64,000 nt of DNA from Aldehydirespirator sp965116865 (GTDB lineage: Bacteria; Actinomycetota; Acidimicrobiia; Acidimicrobiales; Aldehydirespiratoraceae). The stretch spans positions 3,100,001 through 3,164,000 of the forward strand of contig OZ220727.1 in assembly GCA_965116865.1 (NCBI GenBank). The letters are read 5' to 3'. The notes below the pieces were generated by a model. That model did not search any database. It had not been told where the DNA came from and saw only the letters and a program-made list of their open reading frames with translations. This document shows, in pieces, positions 1 to 9,244 of this stretch; positions within the stretch are counted from its first letter, which is position 1, and every line of letters begins with the position of its first letter. Made by a program: the position numbers and the translations under genes.

Positions 1-1506
1 GGGGCGAACCCCGAAGTCGCGCTCGAGCTCGTCGAGCGAGCCGTACACGTCGATGCGGGGGTAGGCGGGATCGTCGCTGCGCCACACCGGGATGGGCGAC
101 CCCCAGAACCGGTTGCGGCTGATCGACCAGTCCCGCGCGCCCTCGAGCCACATGCCGAAACGGCCGTCGCGCACATGGCCCGGCACCCAGTTGATCTGCT
201 GGTTGAGCTCCATCAGCCGGTCCCGGACGGCGGTCACCTGCACGTACCAGCTGTTGATTGCTCGGTAGATGACGGGGGTGTCGGTGCGCCAGCAGTACGG
301 GTAGTTGTGCTCGTGGCTGTCGTGGCGCACGACGCGGCCCTCGGCCTTGAGGCGGCGGATGATCGACGCGTTGGCTTCGAACACGTTGACGCCGGCCCAG
401 TCCGACACCGGCTCGGTGAACCGCCCGCGGTCGTCCACGGGCACGGCGTCGCCGATGGCGATGCCGTTGGCCTCGCACACATCTTGGTCTTCGGCGCCGA
501 AGCCGGGGGCGGAATGGACGATGCCGGTGCCCTCGGCGGTGTCGACGAAGTCGCCGGCCAGCACCCGGAAGGCGTCGGTGCGGTGGGCGAAGAAGTCGAA
601 CAGCGGGACGTAGCTGCGGCCTGCCAGTTCGGCGCCGCGGACCGTTCCGACGAGACGGGCCTGCGAGAGTTGCGCCTCGTAGGCGGCTGTCCTGTCGGCG
701 GCCAGTACATAGTGGGCCCCGTCCTGCTCCATCACCGCGTAGGGGATGTCGCTGCCGACGGCCAGCGCCAAGTTCGACGGCAAGGTCCACGGGGTGGTTG
801 TCCAGGCCAGCATGCGCATCGGCCCGGGATCGCCGGGCTCAGGATCCAGGTCGAAGGCCACGGTGACCGCCGGGTCCTGGCGGGGCCGGGTGGCGTCGTC
901 GAGGCGGATCTCGAAGTTCGACAGCGGCGTCTCCGCGCCCCACGAGTAGGGCATCACCCGGTAGGCCTCGTACACCAGTCCCTTGCGGTGGAGTTGGGCG
1001 AAGGCCCACATGACCGACTCCATGTAGGGCAGGTCCATGGTTTTGTAGTCGTTGCCGAAGTCCACCCAGCGGGCCTGCCGGGTGACCGTGTCCTCCCACT
1101 CCTGCGTGTAGCGGACAACCGACTGCCGGCACTGCCGGTTGAACTCGGCGATGCCGAGAGACTCCACCGCGGCCCGGCCTGACACTCCCAGCTCGCGCTC
1201 GGTCTCCATCTCTGCCGGCAGCCCGTGGCAGTCCCACCCGAAGCGCCGGTCCACCCGGTTGCCCCGCATCGTCCGGTAGCGGGGCACGACGTCCTTGACG
1301 TAGCCGGTGAGCAGGTGCCCGTGGTGGGGCAGGCCGTTGGCGAACGGCGGGCCGTCGTAGAACACCCAGTCCCGATCGGGGGACCGGGCCGCCACCGACT
1401 GCTCGAAGGTCCCCTCGGCCTTCCAACGGGCCAGGACCCGACGCTCGATGGCCGGAAAATCAGGACTGTCGACGGCCGGGTAGGGGCCGTCACCGCCGTC
1501 AGTCAT
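1..1506 (-). CDS. ileS: Isoleucyl-tRNA synthetase, N-terminal part (cut by window edge)
   Basis: Class I aminoacyl-tRNA synthetase that charges tRNA-Ile in the cytoplasm. The minus-strand frame is open for exactly 502 codons from ATG at 1506 to base 1, so the rest, including the KMSKS loop and anticodon-binding region, lies outside the window. The nucleotide-binding HIGH signature appears as LPHHGHL about 60 residues in, after DGPPFANG, and WDCHGLP follows. The editing-domain motifs TTPWTLPSN and GTGIVHSAPGFG are also intact. The N-terminus MTDGGDGPYPAVDSPDFPAI is a normal IleRS leader, which supports this start. A small hypothetical gene lies 28 bp upstream on the same strand and may share its transcript. 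No T-box-like leader could be recognised. Confidence 0.96.
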   Translation of the reverse strand, partial: MTDGGDGPYPAVDSPDFPAIERRVLARWKAEGTFEQSVAARSPDRDWVFYDGPPFANGLPHHGHLLTGYVKDVVPRYRTMRGNRVDRRFGWDCHGLPAEMETERELGVSGRAAVESLGIAEFNRQCRQSVVRYTQEWEDTVTRQARWVDFGNDYKTMDLPYMESVMWAFAQLHRKGLVYEAYRVMPYSWGAETPLSNFEIRLDDATRPRQDPAVTVAFDLDPEPGDPGPMRMLAWTTTPWTLPSNLALAVGSDIPYAVMEQDGAHYVLAADRTAAYEAQLSQARLVGTVRGAELAGRSYVPLFDFFAHRTDAFRVLAGDFVDTAEGTGIVHSAPGFGAEDQDVCEANGIAIGDAVPVDDRGRFTEPVSDWAGVNVFEANASIIRRLKAEGRVVRHDSHEHNYPYCWRTDTPVIYRAINSWYVQVTAVRDRLMELNQQINWVPGHVRDGRFGMWLEGARDWSISRNRFWGSPIPVWRSDDPAYPRIDVYGSLDELERDFGVRP

Positions 1507-1534
1507 AGCCGACCAGGCTACCGCCGCCCCTCGG

Positions 1535-2038
1535 TCAGCTGTGCCCGAGCGTCTGCCCGTCGGCGGCACGAGCCGGTGGGCTAGGAGTGTCGTCGCTGGT
1601 CGTTGTCGCTGCCTGTTCGGCGGTTGTGTCGTCGCTGGTAGTTGTCGCTGCCTGTTCGGCCTGTTCGGCGGGCGGCTCCGGGGCGGCGCTCACGTCTGCG
1701 TCGTCCCCGCTCCGGTCCTCGGCTTCGTTGCCCGTCCCTCGCGGGGTTCCGCTTCCGCCTTCGCTGAGGCGGTTCAGCGTCTGGACGGCTTCGCGGTAGG
1801 CCGCCTCCGCCGCGGCAGTCTCAGACGCCGGGGCCTTGCGTTCGTTCAGCTTGCGAACCGCTGCCGCTGCCTCGTCCTTGACCTTCTCGGCCTTCTTGAT
1901 GGCCCGCTCGTGGGCCTGTTGCTCCCGGTCTGCGACCAGGTACGTGTTGAACAGCGCCAAGGCGGAAGCGGACTCGTCGTCGAGCGGATACCGTCCGGCG
2001 GCCCCGGTCACGCCGCCGGGCGTCTGCGGTCCAGGCAT
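1535..2038 (-). CDS. Hypothetical protein with helical core and repetitive acidic tail
   Basis: A 167-residue protein from ATG at 2038; the frame is open further upstream but that part is arginine-rich junk. No family was recognised. The middle (about residues 25-80) is rich in Ala, Lys and Glu and looks like an alpha-helical hairpin or coiled coil (AHERAIKKAEKVKDEAAAA). The C-terminal third is acidic and Thr/Ala-rich and contains two copies of AEQAATTTSDDT, visible in the DNA as a short direct repeat near 1585-1660. No signal peptide or membrane segment is apparent. It ends 28 bp before ileS on the same strand, so co-transcription is plausible. Function unknown. Confidence 0.6.
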   Translation of the reverse strand: MPGPQTPGGVTGAAGRYPLDDESASALALFNTYLVADREQQAHERAIKKAEKVKDEAAAAVRKLNERKAPASETAAAEAAYREAVQTLNRLSEGGSGTPRGTGNEAEDRSGDDADVSAAPEPPAEQAEQAATTTSDDTTAEQAATTTSDDTPSPPARAADGQTLGHS

Positions 2039-2245
2039 GCGGATCGGTCTACGCGGTCGGCGAGCTGCGCTCAATACGCGCCCTGAGCAAGCCCCTGACG
2101 CGGAGTGTCGTGGCGGCGGCCGCACGATTCGGGGAGTTGCTCGTCACGCTCCCCTGGGAAGCTGCTGAGCAATGCTGATGCCGCGTGACGAGCAAGCCCT
2201 TGGCCTGGGGTTTTGCGAGCGAGGATTGCGCCAGTCGGGATTTGC

Positions 2246-2283
2246 TCATCACTCTCCTTCATCACTCTCCTTCATCACTCTCT
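2246..2283. repeat. 13-bp tandem repeat upstream of proV
   Basis: Three head-to-tail copies of TCATCACTCTCCT (the last truncated) lie in the 340-bp non-coding stretch between the hypothetical gene (start 2038) and proV (start 2380). The rest of that stretch contains imperfect direct repeats around 2085-2215 (CTGACGCGG / TGACGAGCAAGCCC-like). It must hold the promoters for both divergent units, but no clear -35/-10 pair stands out. Confidence 0.7.
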
Positions 2284-2379
2284 TAGGTGGCTGGTGCCAG
2301 CGCCCGGCCCCCCGCCTGGCGACGGGAAGCACTACGATATCGGGAATATTCGGGCCGCAGCCGTTCGGGAGGGTGCCCC

Positions 2380-3603
2380 ATGGTAGGAATGGGCGAGGAG
2401 ATCATCGTCTTGGACGAGGTCTACAAGATCTTCGGGCCCCAGCCTCGCGGCCGGGCCTTCGACCTGGCCCGCTCCGGGATGGACAAGAACCGGGTGCAGG
2501 CCGAGACCGGTCACGTCGTGGGCCTCGACAATGTGTCGTTCTCGGTCAAAAAGGGTGAGTTGTTCGTGGTGATGGGCCTGTCGGGCTCGGGCAAGTCCAC
2601 CGCCCTCCGCACCGTCAACAAGCTCCACGACATCACCTACGGCTCGGTGGTCGTCGACGGCACCGACGTCCAGGCGCTCCAAGGATCGGACTTGCAGGTG
2701 TTCCGTCGCAAGTACATGGGCATGGTGTTCCAGCACTTCGCGCTGTTCCCCCACCGCAAGGTGATCGACAACGTCGGCTACGGCCTCAAGGTGCAGGGGG
2801 TGCAGAAGCGGGCCCGCGAGGAGGCCGCGATGCGGGCGTTGTCGCTGGTGGGGCTGGGCGCCTACGCCCAGAGCTTCCCCTCGGAGCTGTCCGGTGGCAT
2901 GCAGCAGCGGGTCGGCCTGGCCCGGGGCCTGGCCTCAGATCCCGACATCCTGCTGATGGACGAGGCCTTCAGCGCGCTCGACCCCCTGATCCGGCGCCAG
3001 ATGCAGGACGAGATGATGGAGATCCAGGCGGATCTGCACAAGACGATCCTGTTCATCACCCACGACCTGAACGAGGCGCTCCGCATCGGCGACCGGGTGT
3101 GCATCATGAAGGACGGCGCGGTGGTGCAGATCGGGACTCCCGAGGAGATCCTCACCCAGCCCGCCACCGGGTACGTGGCCGAGTTCGTGCAGGACGTCGA
3201 CCAGGGCCGGGTCATCCAGGTCCACGAGATCATGCAGCAGCCGAGGCCGGTCTCGGCCGGCGCCACCCTGGCGGAGGCCCTCAACCGCCTCGGCGGCCGC
3301 TCGGGCGCGTTCGTGATCGACGACTCCGGGGCGCCCACCCACCTGCTCACCTCGGACGACGGGCTGCGCGTGGCCGGCATGGGCACCACCGACCTCGCTC
3401 CGGCGCTGCGGACCGACTTCGACAGCTGCGGCCGCGAGGATTGCCTCAACACGGTGTACGCCGCGGCCGGCCGCGGCCTGCCCATCGCGGTCTGCGACGA
3501 GTCCGGGATCCTGGTCGGCAACCTCGACCCCCGCCACATCATGGAGGAGATGGGCCGGGTCGAGCACCTGATCGACGACTTCGAGCGAGAGGTGTTCATG
3601 TGA
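2380..3603 (+). CDS. proV: Glycine betaine/proline ABC transporter ATP-binding protein
   Basis: ATPase of an osmoprotectant (quaternary ammonium) importer of the ProU/OpuA type, cytoplasmic face of the membrane. 407 residues from ATG at 2380, preceded by a GGGAGGG ribosome-binding site; the open frame reaches back to 2287 but that part lacks homology-like sequence. Walker A is GLSGSGKST, the ABC signature LSGGMQQRV, and Walker B plus D-loop DILLMDEAFSALDPL. The roughly 130-residue C-terminal extension is the CBS-like regulatory region typical of ProV/OpuAA. Its stop overlaps the GTG of the following permease (GTGA at 3600-3603), so the two are translationally coupled. Substrate specificity (betaine, proline betaine, carnitine) is not determinable from sequence alone. 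Confidence 0.95.
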   Translation: MVGMGEEIIVLDEVYKIFGPQPRGRAFDLARSGMDKNRVQAETGHVVGLDNVSFSVKKGELFVVMGLSGSGKSTALRTVNKLHDITYGSVVVDGTDVQALQGSDLQVFRRKYMGMVFQHFALFPHRKVIDNVGYGLKVQGVQKRAREEAAMRALSLVGLGAYAQSFPSELSGGMQQRVGLARGLASDPDILLMDEAFSALDPLIRRQMQDEMMEIQADLHKTILFITHDLNEALRIGDRVCIMKDGAVVQIGTPEEILTQPATGYVAEFVQDVDQGRVIQVHEIMQQPRPVSAGATLAEALNRLGGRSGAFVIDDSGAPTHLLTSDDGLRVAGMGTTDLAPALRTDFDSCGREDCLNTVYAAAGRGLPIAVCDESGILVGNLDPRHIMEEMGRVEHLIDDFEREVFM

Positions 3604-5594
3604 GCGTGCTCGCCCAGCCGGCCGGGCAGTCGGAGCTGCCCGAGGTCGGGTTCACCGACAACGAGGTCCTCGACCTGTACCTCGTTCCGTTCGGCAGCTG
3701 GATGGAACAGGCGAGCGACTGGATCCAGGAGGATCTCGGCTGGCTGCTGTCGATCATCGAATGGCCCTTCAGAACGCTGAACGACCTGCTGGTGGAGGAC
3801 GTCCTGCAGCCGATGTCGTGGGTCGTGGTCGTGGCAGCGTTCTTCTTGGCCGGCACCCTTGTGCGCGGTTTGAAGGTCGGCATCTTCGCTGCGGTAGCCA
3901 TCGCCTTCTGCGGGTTCCTCGGCGACAACTTCTGGCGGCCCACGATCGAGACTGTCAGCTTCGTGGTCGTCGCCGTGCTGGCGTGCGTGGTCATCGGGCT
4001 GCCTCTGGGCGTCGTCTGCGGCCGGCTGGACTCTGTCTGGCAGGTCGTGAGGCCGATTCTCGACGCCATGCAGGTGGTCCACGCCTTCGTGTACATGATC
4101 CCGTTCGTCTACTTCTTCGGCACCGGCAACGTCGGGGCCACCATCGTGACGATGGCGTTCGCGATCCCGCCGCTGGTGCGCCTCACCAACCTCGGCATCC
4201 GCCAAGTGCCCGCGGACGTGGTGGAGGCGAGCCGGGCCTACGGCGCGCCGGAGTGGCGTGTCCTGCTCGACGTCCAGATTCCCTTGGCCCGCCAGGCCAT
4301 CATGACGGGGATCAACCAGACGCTGCTGCTGGCCGTCTCGATGCTGGGCATCGCGGCCATCATGGGCGCCAGGGGCCTCGGCGGGCTGCTTTTCGGCGCG
4401 ATCAGTCGCCAGAGCGTGATCGACGCTGTGCCCGCCGGTCTGGCCTTCTATCTGGTTGCGGTGGTGTTCGACCGCATCTCGCAGCCTGAGGCCGCCGACT
4501 CGGGCAGCCCGCTTCGTCGCATCCGCGGCGCCTGGGCCCATCGCCGCGATCCGGACGTCCTGATCCCGGCGTCCGATGGTGAGGAGTCCGTCGGTCGGCA
4601 GGACGGGGCCGAGGCGCCCGTCGACAAGGGCGTCACCGCGCCGCTCACCGACGCGGAGCGCAAGCCGATGGCCGTCGCGGCGGGCGGCGCTGCGGTGGCC
4701 GCAGTCTCCGTGCTGCTCACATGGAATACCGGCGCAGGCTTCCTCAGCGCCTACGGCCGTCGCAGCGACGAGCTCCTCCGCGGCGAGTCCTTCAACGGTC
4801 TGTCGGCTTCGGGCGGCTCTTGGTTCGGTTGTCTCGTTCTCGTGCTGGGGCTGTTTGTGGTGGCCGCGGCGGTCAACACCCTGCGCTCGCCCGGCCGCGG
4901 GCCGCGCTGGCTCACCAGCGACGGCGCCGTGATCGCCTCGCTGGCGCTGCTGGTGCTGACGACCTCCTATCTGCTGGCCGCGCCGCCGGACCTGGCAGCG
5001 GTCTCGGGCACTGCCGCCGGACCGTGGATCGCGTTGACGGGCGCGCTTGCAGCTTCGACAGGGTCGGTGGTCTGGATCCGGCACTCGCCCCACGTCGCAG
5101 CCCGTCCCCTCAGCACCCGAGTCCGCTGGGGCTCGGTCGCGGCGGCGGTGTTCGCCGTGGTCGTGTTCGCCGTCGCCGCGGTGTCGGTCTGGAGCTTCGA
5201 CGAGCGCCGCGAGGTGGTGGCGTCGCCCGCAATCGTCGACGGGGTCAGCGGCGAAGGCGCCGGTCTCGGGATCTGGACCCTCGTGGCCGGGGTGGCGGCG
5301 CTGGCGACGGCGCTGCCCGCGGCCGGGGTCTTCGGCTGCGACGAGCACCGGCAGTGGCGTTGGAGCGCCGTCTCAGCCGGCATCGGCGTCGGGGCGTCCT
5401 GCGTCGCATTCGGATGGATCTTCACGCACGTCCGCTCGGCAGACCCCGGCTATGTGAGTGGGATCGGGGCCTTGCTCGCCATGGTGGGAGGCCTCGTGCC
5501 GGCGGCCGCGGCGGCCGGGGTGATCAAGGAGTTCGGTCGGGCCAAGGTCTATGCCGACGAGGCTGCGGCCGTTGCGGAAGGGTCCCGGCCGTGA
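3600..5594 (+). CDS. proW: ProW-type permease with extra C-terminal membrane domain (copy 1)
   Basis: Inner-membrane permease of the betaine/proline importer, 664 residues from GTG at 3600, which overlaps the proV stop by 4 nt. Residues about 70-300 form the binding-protein-dependent permease domain with the cytoplasmic EAA loop EASRAYGAPEWRVLLD, the contact site for ProV. A normal ProW would end near residue 300. Here a linker and a further 300-residue hydrophobic region follow, with about six to seven predicted membrane segments and the conserved stretch GLSASGGSWFG. The same extension occurs in the next gene. I do not recognise it as a named family. The gene ends in another GTGA overlap with copy 2, so both permeases are translated as a coupled unit and could form a heterodimer. 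Confidence 0.9.
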   Translation: MSVLAQPAGQSELPEVGFTDNEVLDLYLVPFGSWMEQASDWIQEDLGWLLSIIEWPFRTLNDLLVEDVLQPMSWVVVVAAFFLAGTLVRGLKVGIFAAVAIAFCGFLGDNFWRPTIETVSFVVVAVLACVVIGLPLGVVCGRLDSVWQVVRPILDAMQVVHAFVYMIPFVYFFGTGNVGATIVTMAFAIPPLVRLTNLGIRQVPADVVEASRAYGAPEWRVLLDVQIPLARQAIMTGINQTLLLAVSMLGIAAIMGARGLGGLLFGAISRQSVIDAVPAGLAFYLVAVVFDRISQPEAADSGSPLRRIRGAWAHRRDPDVLIPASDGEESVGRQDGAEAPVDKGVTAPLTDAERKPMAVAAGGAAVAAVSVLLTWNTGAGFLSAYGRRSDELLRGESFNGLSASGGSWFGCLVLVLGLFVVAAAVNTLRSPGRGPRWLTSDGAVIASLALLVLTTSYLLAAPPDLAAVSGTAAGPWIALTGALAASTGSVVWIRHSPHVAARPLSTRVRWGSVAAAVFAVVVFAVAAVSVWSFDERREVVASPAIVDGVSGEGAGLGIWTLVAGVAALATALPAAGVFGCDEHRQWRWSAVSAGIGVGASCVAFGWIFTHVRSADPGYVSGIGALLAMVGGLVPAAAAAGVIKEFGRAKVYADEAAAVAEGSRP

Positions 5595-7678
5595 CCGTTC
5601 TGGCTCAGCAGGGCGGGGGCGAGTCCGCGAGGCCGGGCTTCTTCGACGAGAAGGTTTTCGACCAGTTCCGGATCCCGGTCGGCAACTGGGCCGACCAGGC
5701 GGTGGACTGGATCGCGGTGAGGCTCGAGACGCCGCTCAAGATCATCGAGTTTCCCTTCTCCACGCTGATCGGCTTTGTGGTGGACGATGTGCTGCAGCCC
5801 CTCTCGTGGGTGTGGGTGGTGCTCGCTTTCTTCGTGATCGCCTCCTTGGTCCGCGGCGTGAAGGTCGGCGTCTTCTCGGCGGTGGCTCTGACGGTGTGCG
5901 CGCTGCTGGGAGTCGACTTCTGGACGCAGACGGCCAAGACCATCGGGTACATAGGCGTGGCTGTGCTGCTGTGCGCCGTCATCGGACTGCCCCTGGGCGT
6001 CCTCTGCGGGCGGGTCGACGCGGCCTGGCGGGTCGTGAGGCCCGTCCTCGACGGCATGCAGGTCGTCCACTCGTTTGTCTACATGCTGCCGTTCATCTTC
6101 TTCTGGGGGACCGGTCCGGTGTCGGCCACGATGGTGACCATGGTCTTCGCCCTGCCGCCTCTCGTGCGTCTCACCAACTTGGGCATCCGTCAAGTCCGCG
6201 AGGACGTTGTGGAGGCGAGCCGGGCCTACGGCGCGCCCGAGTGGCGGGTACTGCTCGACGTGCAGTTGCCGCTGGCCCGCCCCGCCATCACCACCGGGAT
6301 CAACCAGACGCTGCTGCTGTCCATCTCGATGCTGGGGATCGCCGCCATCATGGGAGCGGGGGGCCTCGGCCAGCTCCTCCTCAAGGCGATCACCGATCAG
6401 AGCGTGTCGAAGGGCGCCGCCAGCGGCCTCGCCTTCTTCTTGGTGGCCGTGGTGCTGGACCGCATTTCGCAGCACCAGTCGGACGGGCCCGGCGGTCTGC
6501 TCGGGCGCATCAGGCGCGCTTGGGCCCATCGTCGCGATCCCGAGGAGCTGATCGAGGACGCGTCGAGCGCTCCGACTTCGGCGCCTGCCGGATCCGACGG
6601 CGGCTTCGCACCGGCCACGAACGAGGAGAAGCGCGGGATGGTCGTGGCCGGAATCGGCGGCCTGCTCGCCAGCATCTCGGTGTTCCTGGTGTGGACCGTG
6701 GACGCGGGCTTCATGAGCGCCTACGGCCGGAGCACGGACGCGAACCTCGCCGGCGAGTCCTTCAGCGGGCTTTCGGCCTCGGGCGGTTCCTGGTTCGGGT
6801 TCCTGACGCTCGCTCTGGGCCTCTGGGTGCTGGGCGCGGTCGCGGCCGTCTGGCTCGCGCCCGGCCGGGGCCCGCGGTACTTCACCACAGACGGCGCCCT
6901 CATCGCGGCGCTGGCGCTGCTGGTGATGATGGTCTGCTACATCTTGGCGTCGCCGCCGGCCGGGTCGTCGCCGACTACCGGGCCGGGAGTCTGGGTCGCA
7001 TTCGCGGGCGGCCTCGTCGCCTGCGCCGGCGCGTTGATGTGGATCAGCAGAGCACCGCACACGCCGCTGCGCCCGTTGAGCGTCAAGATCGGCTGGGGCC
7101 GCTTGGTCGGCGGCACGATCGCGGTTGTAGTGATACTGGTCGGCACGTTCTCGGCCTGGTCTCTCGACCGGCGTTCAGACCAGATCATGAGCGAGGAGAC
7201 GCTGGCGAAGATAGAGGAGTTGAAGCAGAGGGCCGAGGAGAACCAGGCCGACGCGGGCCCGGCCTCTGCGGAGATAGCGGCGCTGATCGCCGAGAAGAGC
7301 GTGACGCTGCGCGTTGTCACCGACGGCGTCAGCAGCGAGGGCGCGCGGTTGGGGCTCTGGACGCTGCTCGGCGGGCTGCTGGGCCTGGCCACGGTGCTGC
7401 CCGCCGCGGGAGCGATGGGCCGCGACGAGCACCTGCAATGGCGCTGGAGCACCATGACGGCAGGTGTCGGTGCCGGTGTCGCCTGCACGGCGTTCGGCTG
7501 GATCGCGGTGCATGTGCGCAGCGCCGATCCCAACTACCTCAGCGGCGTCGGCTCGTTCCTGGCCATGACGGGCGGGGTGCTTCTGGCAGCGACGGCCGCA
7601 GGGACACTCGCGGAGTTTCGCCGATCGAGGGTCTACGAGGACGTGCCGAACACAGCAGAAGCACAGCCAGACGCATAG
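5591..7678 (+). CDS. proW: ProW-type permease with extra C-terminal membrane domain (copy 2)
   Basis: Second permease, 695 residues from GTG at 5591 (GTGA overlap with copy 1). It is a tandem paralogue of the preceding gene. The N-terminal permease domain has the EAA loop EASRAYGAPEWRVLLD, identical to copy 1. The C-terminal membrane extension again contains GLSASGGSWFG and the closing region with HVRSADPNYLSG. It differs by an inserted charged, probably helical segment (KIEELKQRAEENQADAG) between two membrane segments. Two different permease subunits with one ATPase gene suggest a heteromeric channel, or alternative permeases sharing ProV. The gene is followed by 146 bp before proX, a gap with no obvious terminator. 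Confidence 0.9.
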   Translation: MTVLAQQGGGESARPGFFDEKVFDQFRIPVGNWADQAVDWIAVRLETPLKIIEFPFSTLIGFVVDDVLQPLSWVWVVLAFFVIASLVRGVKVGVFSAVALTVCALLGVDFWTQTAKTIGYIGVAVLLCAVIGLPLGVLCGRVDAAWRVVRPVLDGMQVVHSFVYMLPFIFFWGTGPVSATMVTMVFALPPLVRLTNLGIRQVREDVVEASRAYGAPEWRVLLDVQLPLARPAITTGINQTLLLSISMLGIAAIMGAGGLGQLLLKAITDQSVSKGAASGLAFFLVAVVLDRISQHQSDGPGGLLGRIRRAWAHRRDPEELIEDASSAPTSAPAGSDGGFAPATNEEKRGMVVAGIGGLLASISVFLVWTVDAGFMSAYGRSTDANLAGESFSGLSASGGSWFGFLTLALGLWVLGAVAAVWLAPGRGPRYFTTDGALIAALALLVMMVCYILASPPAGSSPTTGPGVWVAFAGGLVACAGALMWISRAPHTPLRPLSVKIGWGRLVGGTIAVVVILVGTFSAWSLDRRSDQIMSEETLAKIEELKQRAEENQADAGPASAEIAALIAEKSVTLRVVTDGVSSEGARLGLWTLLGGLLGLATVLPAAGAMGRDEHLQWRWSTMTAGVGAGVACTAFGWIAVHVRSADPNYLSGVGSFLAMTGGVLLAATAAGTLAEFRRSRVYEDVPNTAEAQPDA

Positions 7679-7824
7679 CCGGACTTGCCGGGACGTCGCT
7701 GCAGGCGTGGTCGGCGGCGGGTTCTGAGTGGTTATCACGTACCGCGCCATGTAGTCTTTTTCGGCGCGTGCGTCGGGAACCTTCCAGCCGCGCTCCTAGG
7801 AACCACCCAGGAGGGAATCCACTC

Positions 7825-9030
7825 ATGAAGAACAAGCAAGCGGCTCTATGGCTTGTTGTACTGGCATCGTTCGCGTTGCTTGCCTCGGCGTGCGGAGACG
7901 ACGAACCGACGACGCAGGCATCCGCCGAGACGGAGTCCGCGGCTGAGGTGTCGATGATGCCTGGTGAGGGCACGTCCATCACCATGGGGAGGGCCGACTG
8001 GGCGACGGGTTATTTCCAGGCGCAGGTCTACAAGCAGATGCTCGAGGAGCTCGGCTACGAGGTGTCGGAGCCTTCGGATCTGGAGCTGGGCCCGGCGCTG
8101 GCGTATCTGACGATGGCTCAGGGCGATCTTGACTTCTGGGTCAACAGCTGGTACCCGGGCCATGCGTCGTGGTGGATACCGCCGATGCCTGACGACTCGC
8201 TGGTGGGCGACCACCTCACCATCATCGGCAACGAGATGCTCGAGGGGGGCCTTCAGGGCTATCTGATCACGAAGTCGTTCGCCGACGAGCACGGGATCAC
8301 CCATCTTGACCAGCTCAACGACGATCTGGCGATCCTGACCGCGTACGACGCCGACGACCAGAACCCCCGCGACGGTGTGGCCCAGATCTACGGCTGTCCC
8401 GAAAGCTGGACGTGCGACGACATCATCGAGAGCCAGATCGCATTCTCGGGCTGGGACAACATCGTCCAGGTCAAGGCGGGCTACGACGCCATGTTCGCGG
8501 AGGCGGTGGCCAAAGTGGACAAGGGGGAGCCTGCGGTGATCTACACGTGGACCCCGTCCGCGTACATCGCTCAGCTGCGTCCCGGCGACAACGTCTACTG
8601 GCTGGCCGCTGAGGAAGTGATCGACGACTCCAACCCGACCGGCGTCGAGGGTGGTGAGGGCCACGACCAGCGGCCTGGCCAGGCCAACATCGGACCCGAT
8701 GCCTGCCCCGCCGCCGCGGACGCCGAGGCGTGCCAGCTGGGGTGGGTCGCGGCCAACATCCAGGTCACGGCCAACACCGAGTGGATGAATGCCAACCCGT
8801 ACGCGGCGGAGCTGTTCTGCGCTGTGCAGATATCGGTCATCGACGTGACGCTGGCCAGCGCCGCGCAGAGCAACGCCGGCGAAGCCTCCACCGAGGACTT
8901 CATCGCCGGTCTGGCCGCGGACTGGATCGTCGACAACCGCACGACGGTCGATGGGTGGCTTGATCGGGCGAGGAACGCTCCGGCGAGTCCGTCCTGCCCG
9001 GACACCGTCATCCCGCTCCAGCTCCAGTAG
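7825..9030 (+). CDS. proX: Glycine betaine/proline ABC transporter substrate-binding lipoprotein
   Basis: Extracytoplasmic ligand-binding protein (OpuAC/ProX family), 401 residues from ATG at 7825, with AGGAGGG ten bases upstream. The N-terminus is a lipoprotein signal: positively charged MKNKQ, a hydrophobic stretch and the lipobox LLASAC, with Cys as the lipidated residue. The mature protein begins with a short acidic linker and then the binding domain (ITMGRADWATGYFQAQ), containing Trp-rich stretches such as DFWVNSWYPGHASWW that in this family form the aromatic cage for quaternary amines. It completes the importer encoded by the three upstream genes. A strong hairpin terminator follows 50 bp downstream. 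Exact ligand uncertain. Confidence 0.94.
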   Translation: MKNKQAALWLVVLASFALLASACGDDEPTTQASAETESAAEVSMMPGEGTSITMGRADWATGYFQAQVYKQMLEELGYEVSEPSDLELGPALAYLTMAQGDLDFWVNSWYPGHASWWIPPMPDDSLVGDHLTIIGNEMLEGGLQGYLITKSFADEHGITHLDQLNDDLAILTAYDADDQNPRDGVAQIYGCPESWTCDDIIESQIAFSGWDNIVQVKAGYDAMFAEAVAKVDKGEPAVIYTWTPSAYIAQLRPGDNVYWLAAEEVIDDSNPTGVEGGEGHDQRPGQANIGPDACPAAADAEACQLGWVAANIQVTANTEWMNANPYAAELFCAVQISVIDVTLASAAQSNAGEASTEDFIAGLAADWIVDNRTTVDGWLDRARNAPASPSCPDTVIPLQLQ

Positions 9031-9079
9031 GCGCTCCTACGCAACAGAGCGCGTGAGCCCGTAGCGGCTCGCTGCCACA

Positions 9080-9115
9080 CGACAGGAGGGCGGGGCTTCG
9101 GCCCTGCCCTCGTCG
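9080..9115 (+). terminator. Hairpin terminator after proX
   Basis: GAGGGCGGGGC, loop TTCG, then GCCCTGCCCTC form an 11-bp stem with one G-T pair and a UUCG tetraloop, extended by CGAC/GTCG at the base. It has no long T-tract, as is common in actinobacteria. It lies between proX and the convergent dehydrogenase gene, so it could serve both. Confidence 0.75.
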
Positions 9116-9145
9116 CGTCCGGCCGGCGGTGCAGGCCGGTCAAGG

Positions 9146-9240
9146 GACGCGCCCGTGGGGCCGCGCCGGTCGGCAGCGGTACTTCCTGTTCCACTGCGGC
9201 ATCGGGTTGACGCGCCCGTGGGGCCGCGCCGGTCGGCAGC
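9146..9240. repeat. 63-bp-spaced direct repeat at 3' end of the dehydrogenase gene
   Basis: A 31-bp sequence starting GACGCGCCCGTGGGGCCGCG occurs at 9146 and again at 9209, 63 bp apart, ending 5 bp before the stop codon of the minus-strand dehydrogenase. It belongs to the class of local duplications seen throughout this window. Confidence 0.8.
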
Positions 9241-9244
9241 CTGG

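Noticed and set aside
2862..5348. 828-codon minus-strand open frame opposite the proV/proW genes
   Set aside because: Antisense shadow of high-GC coding sequence: His/Arg/Asp-rich, no domain-like sequence, while the plus strand encodes clear transporter genes. The same applies to 11815-15564, 24800-27928 and 36192-38327 on the minus strand.
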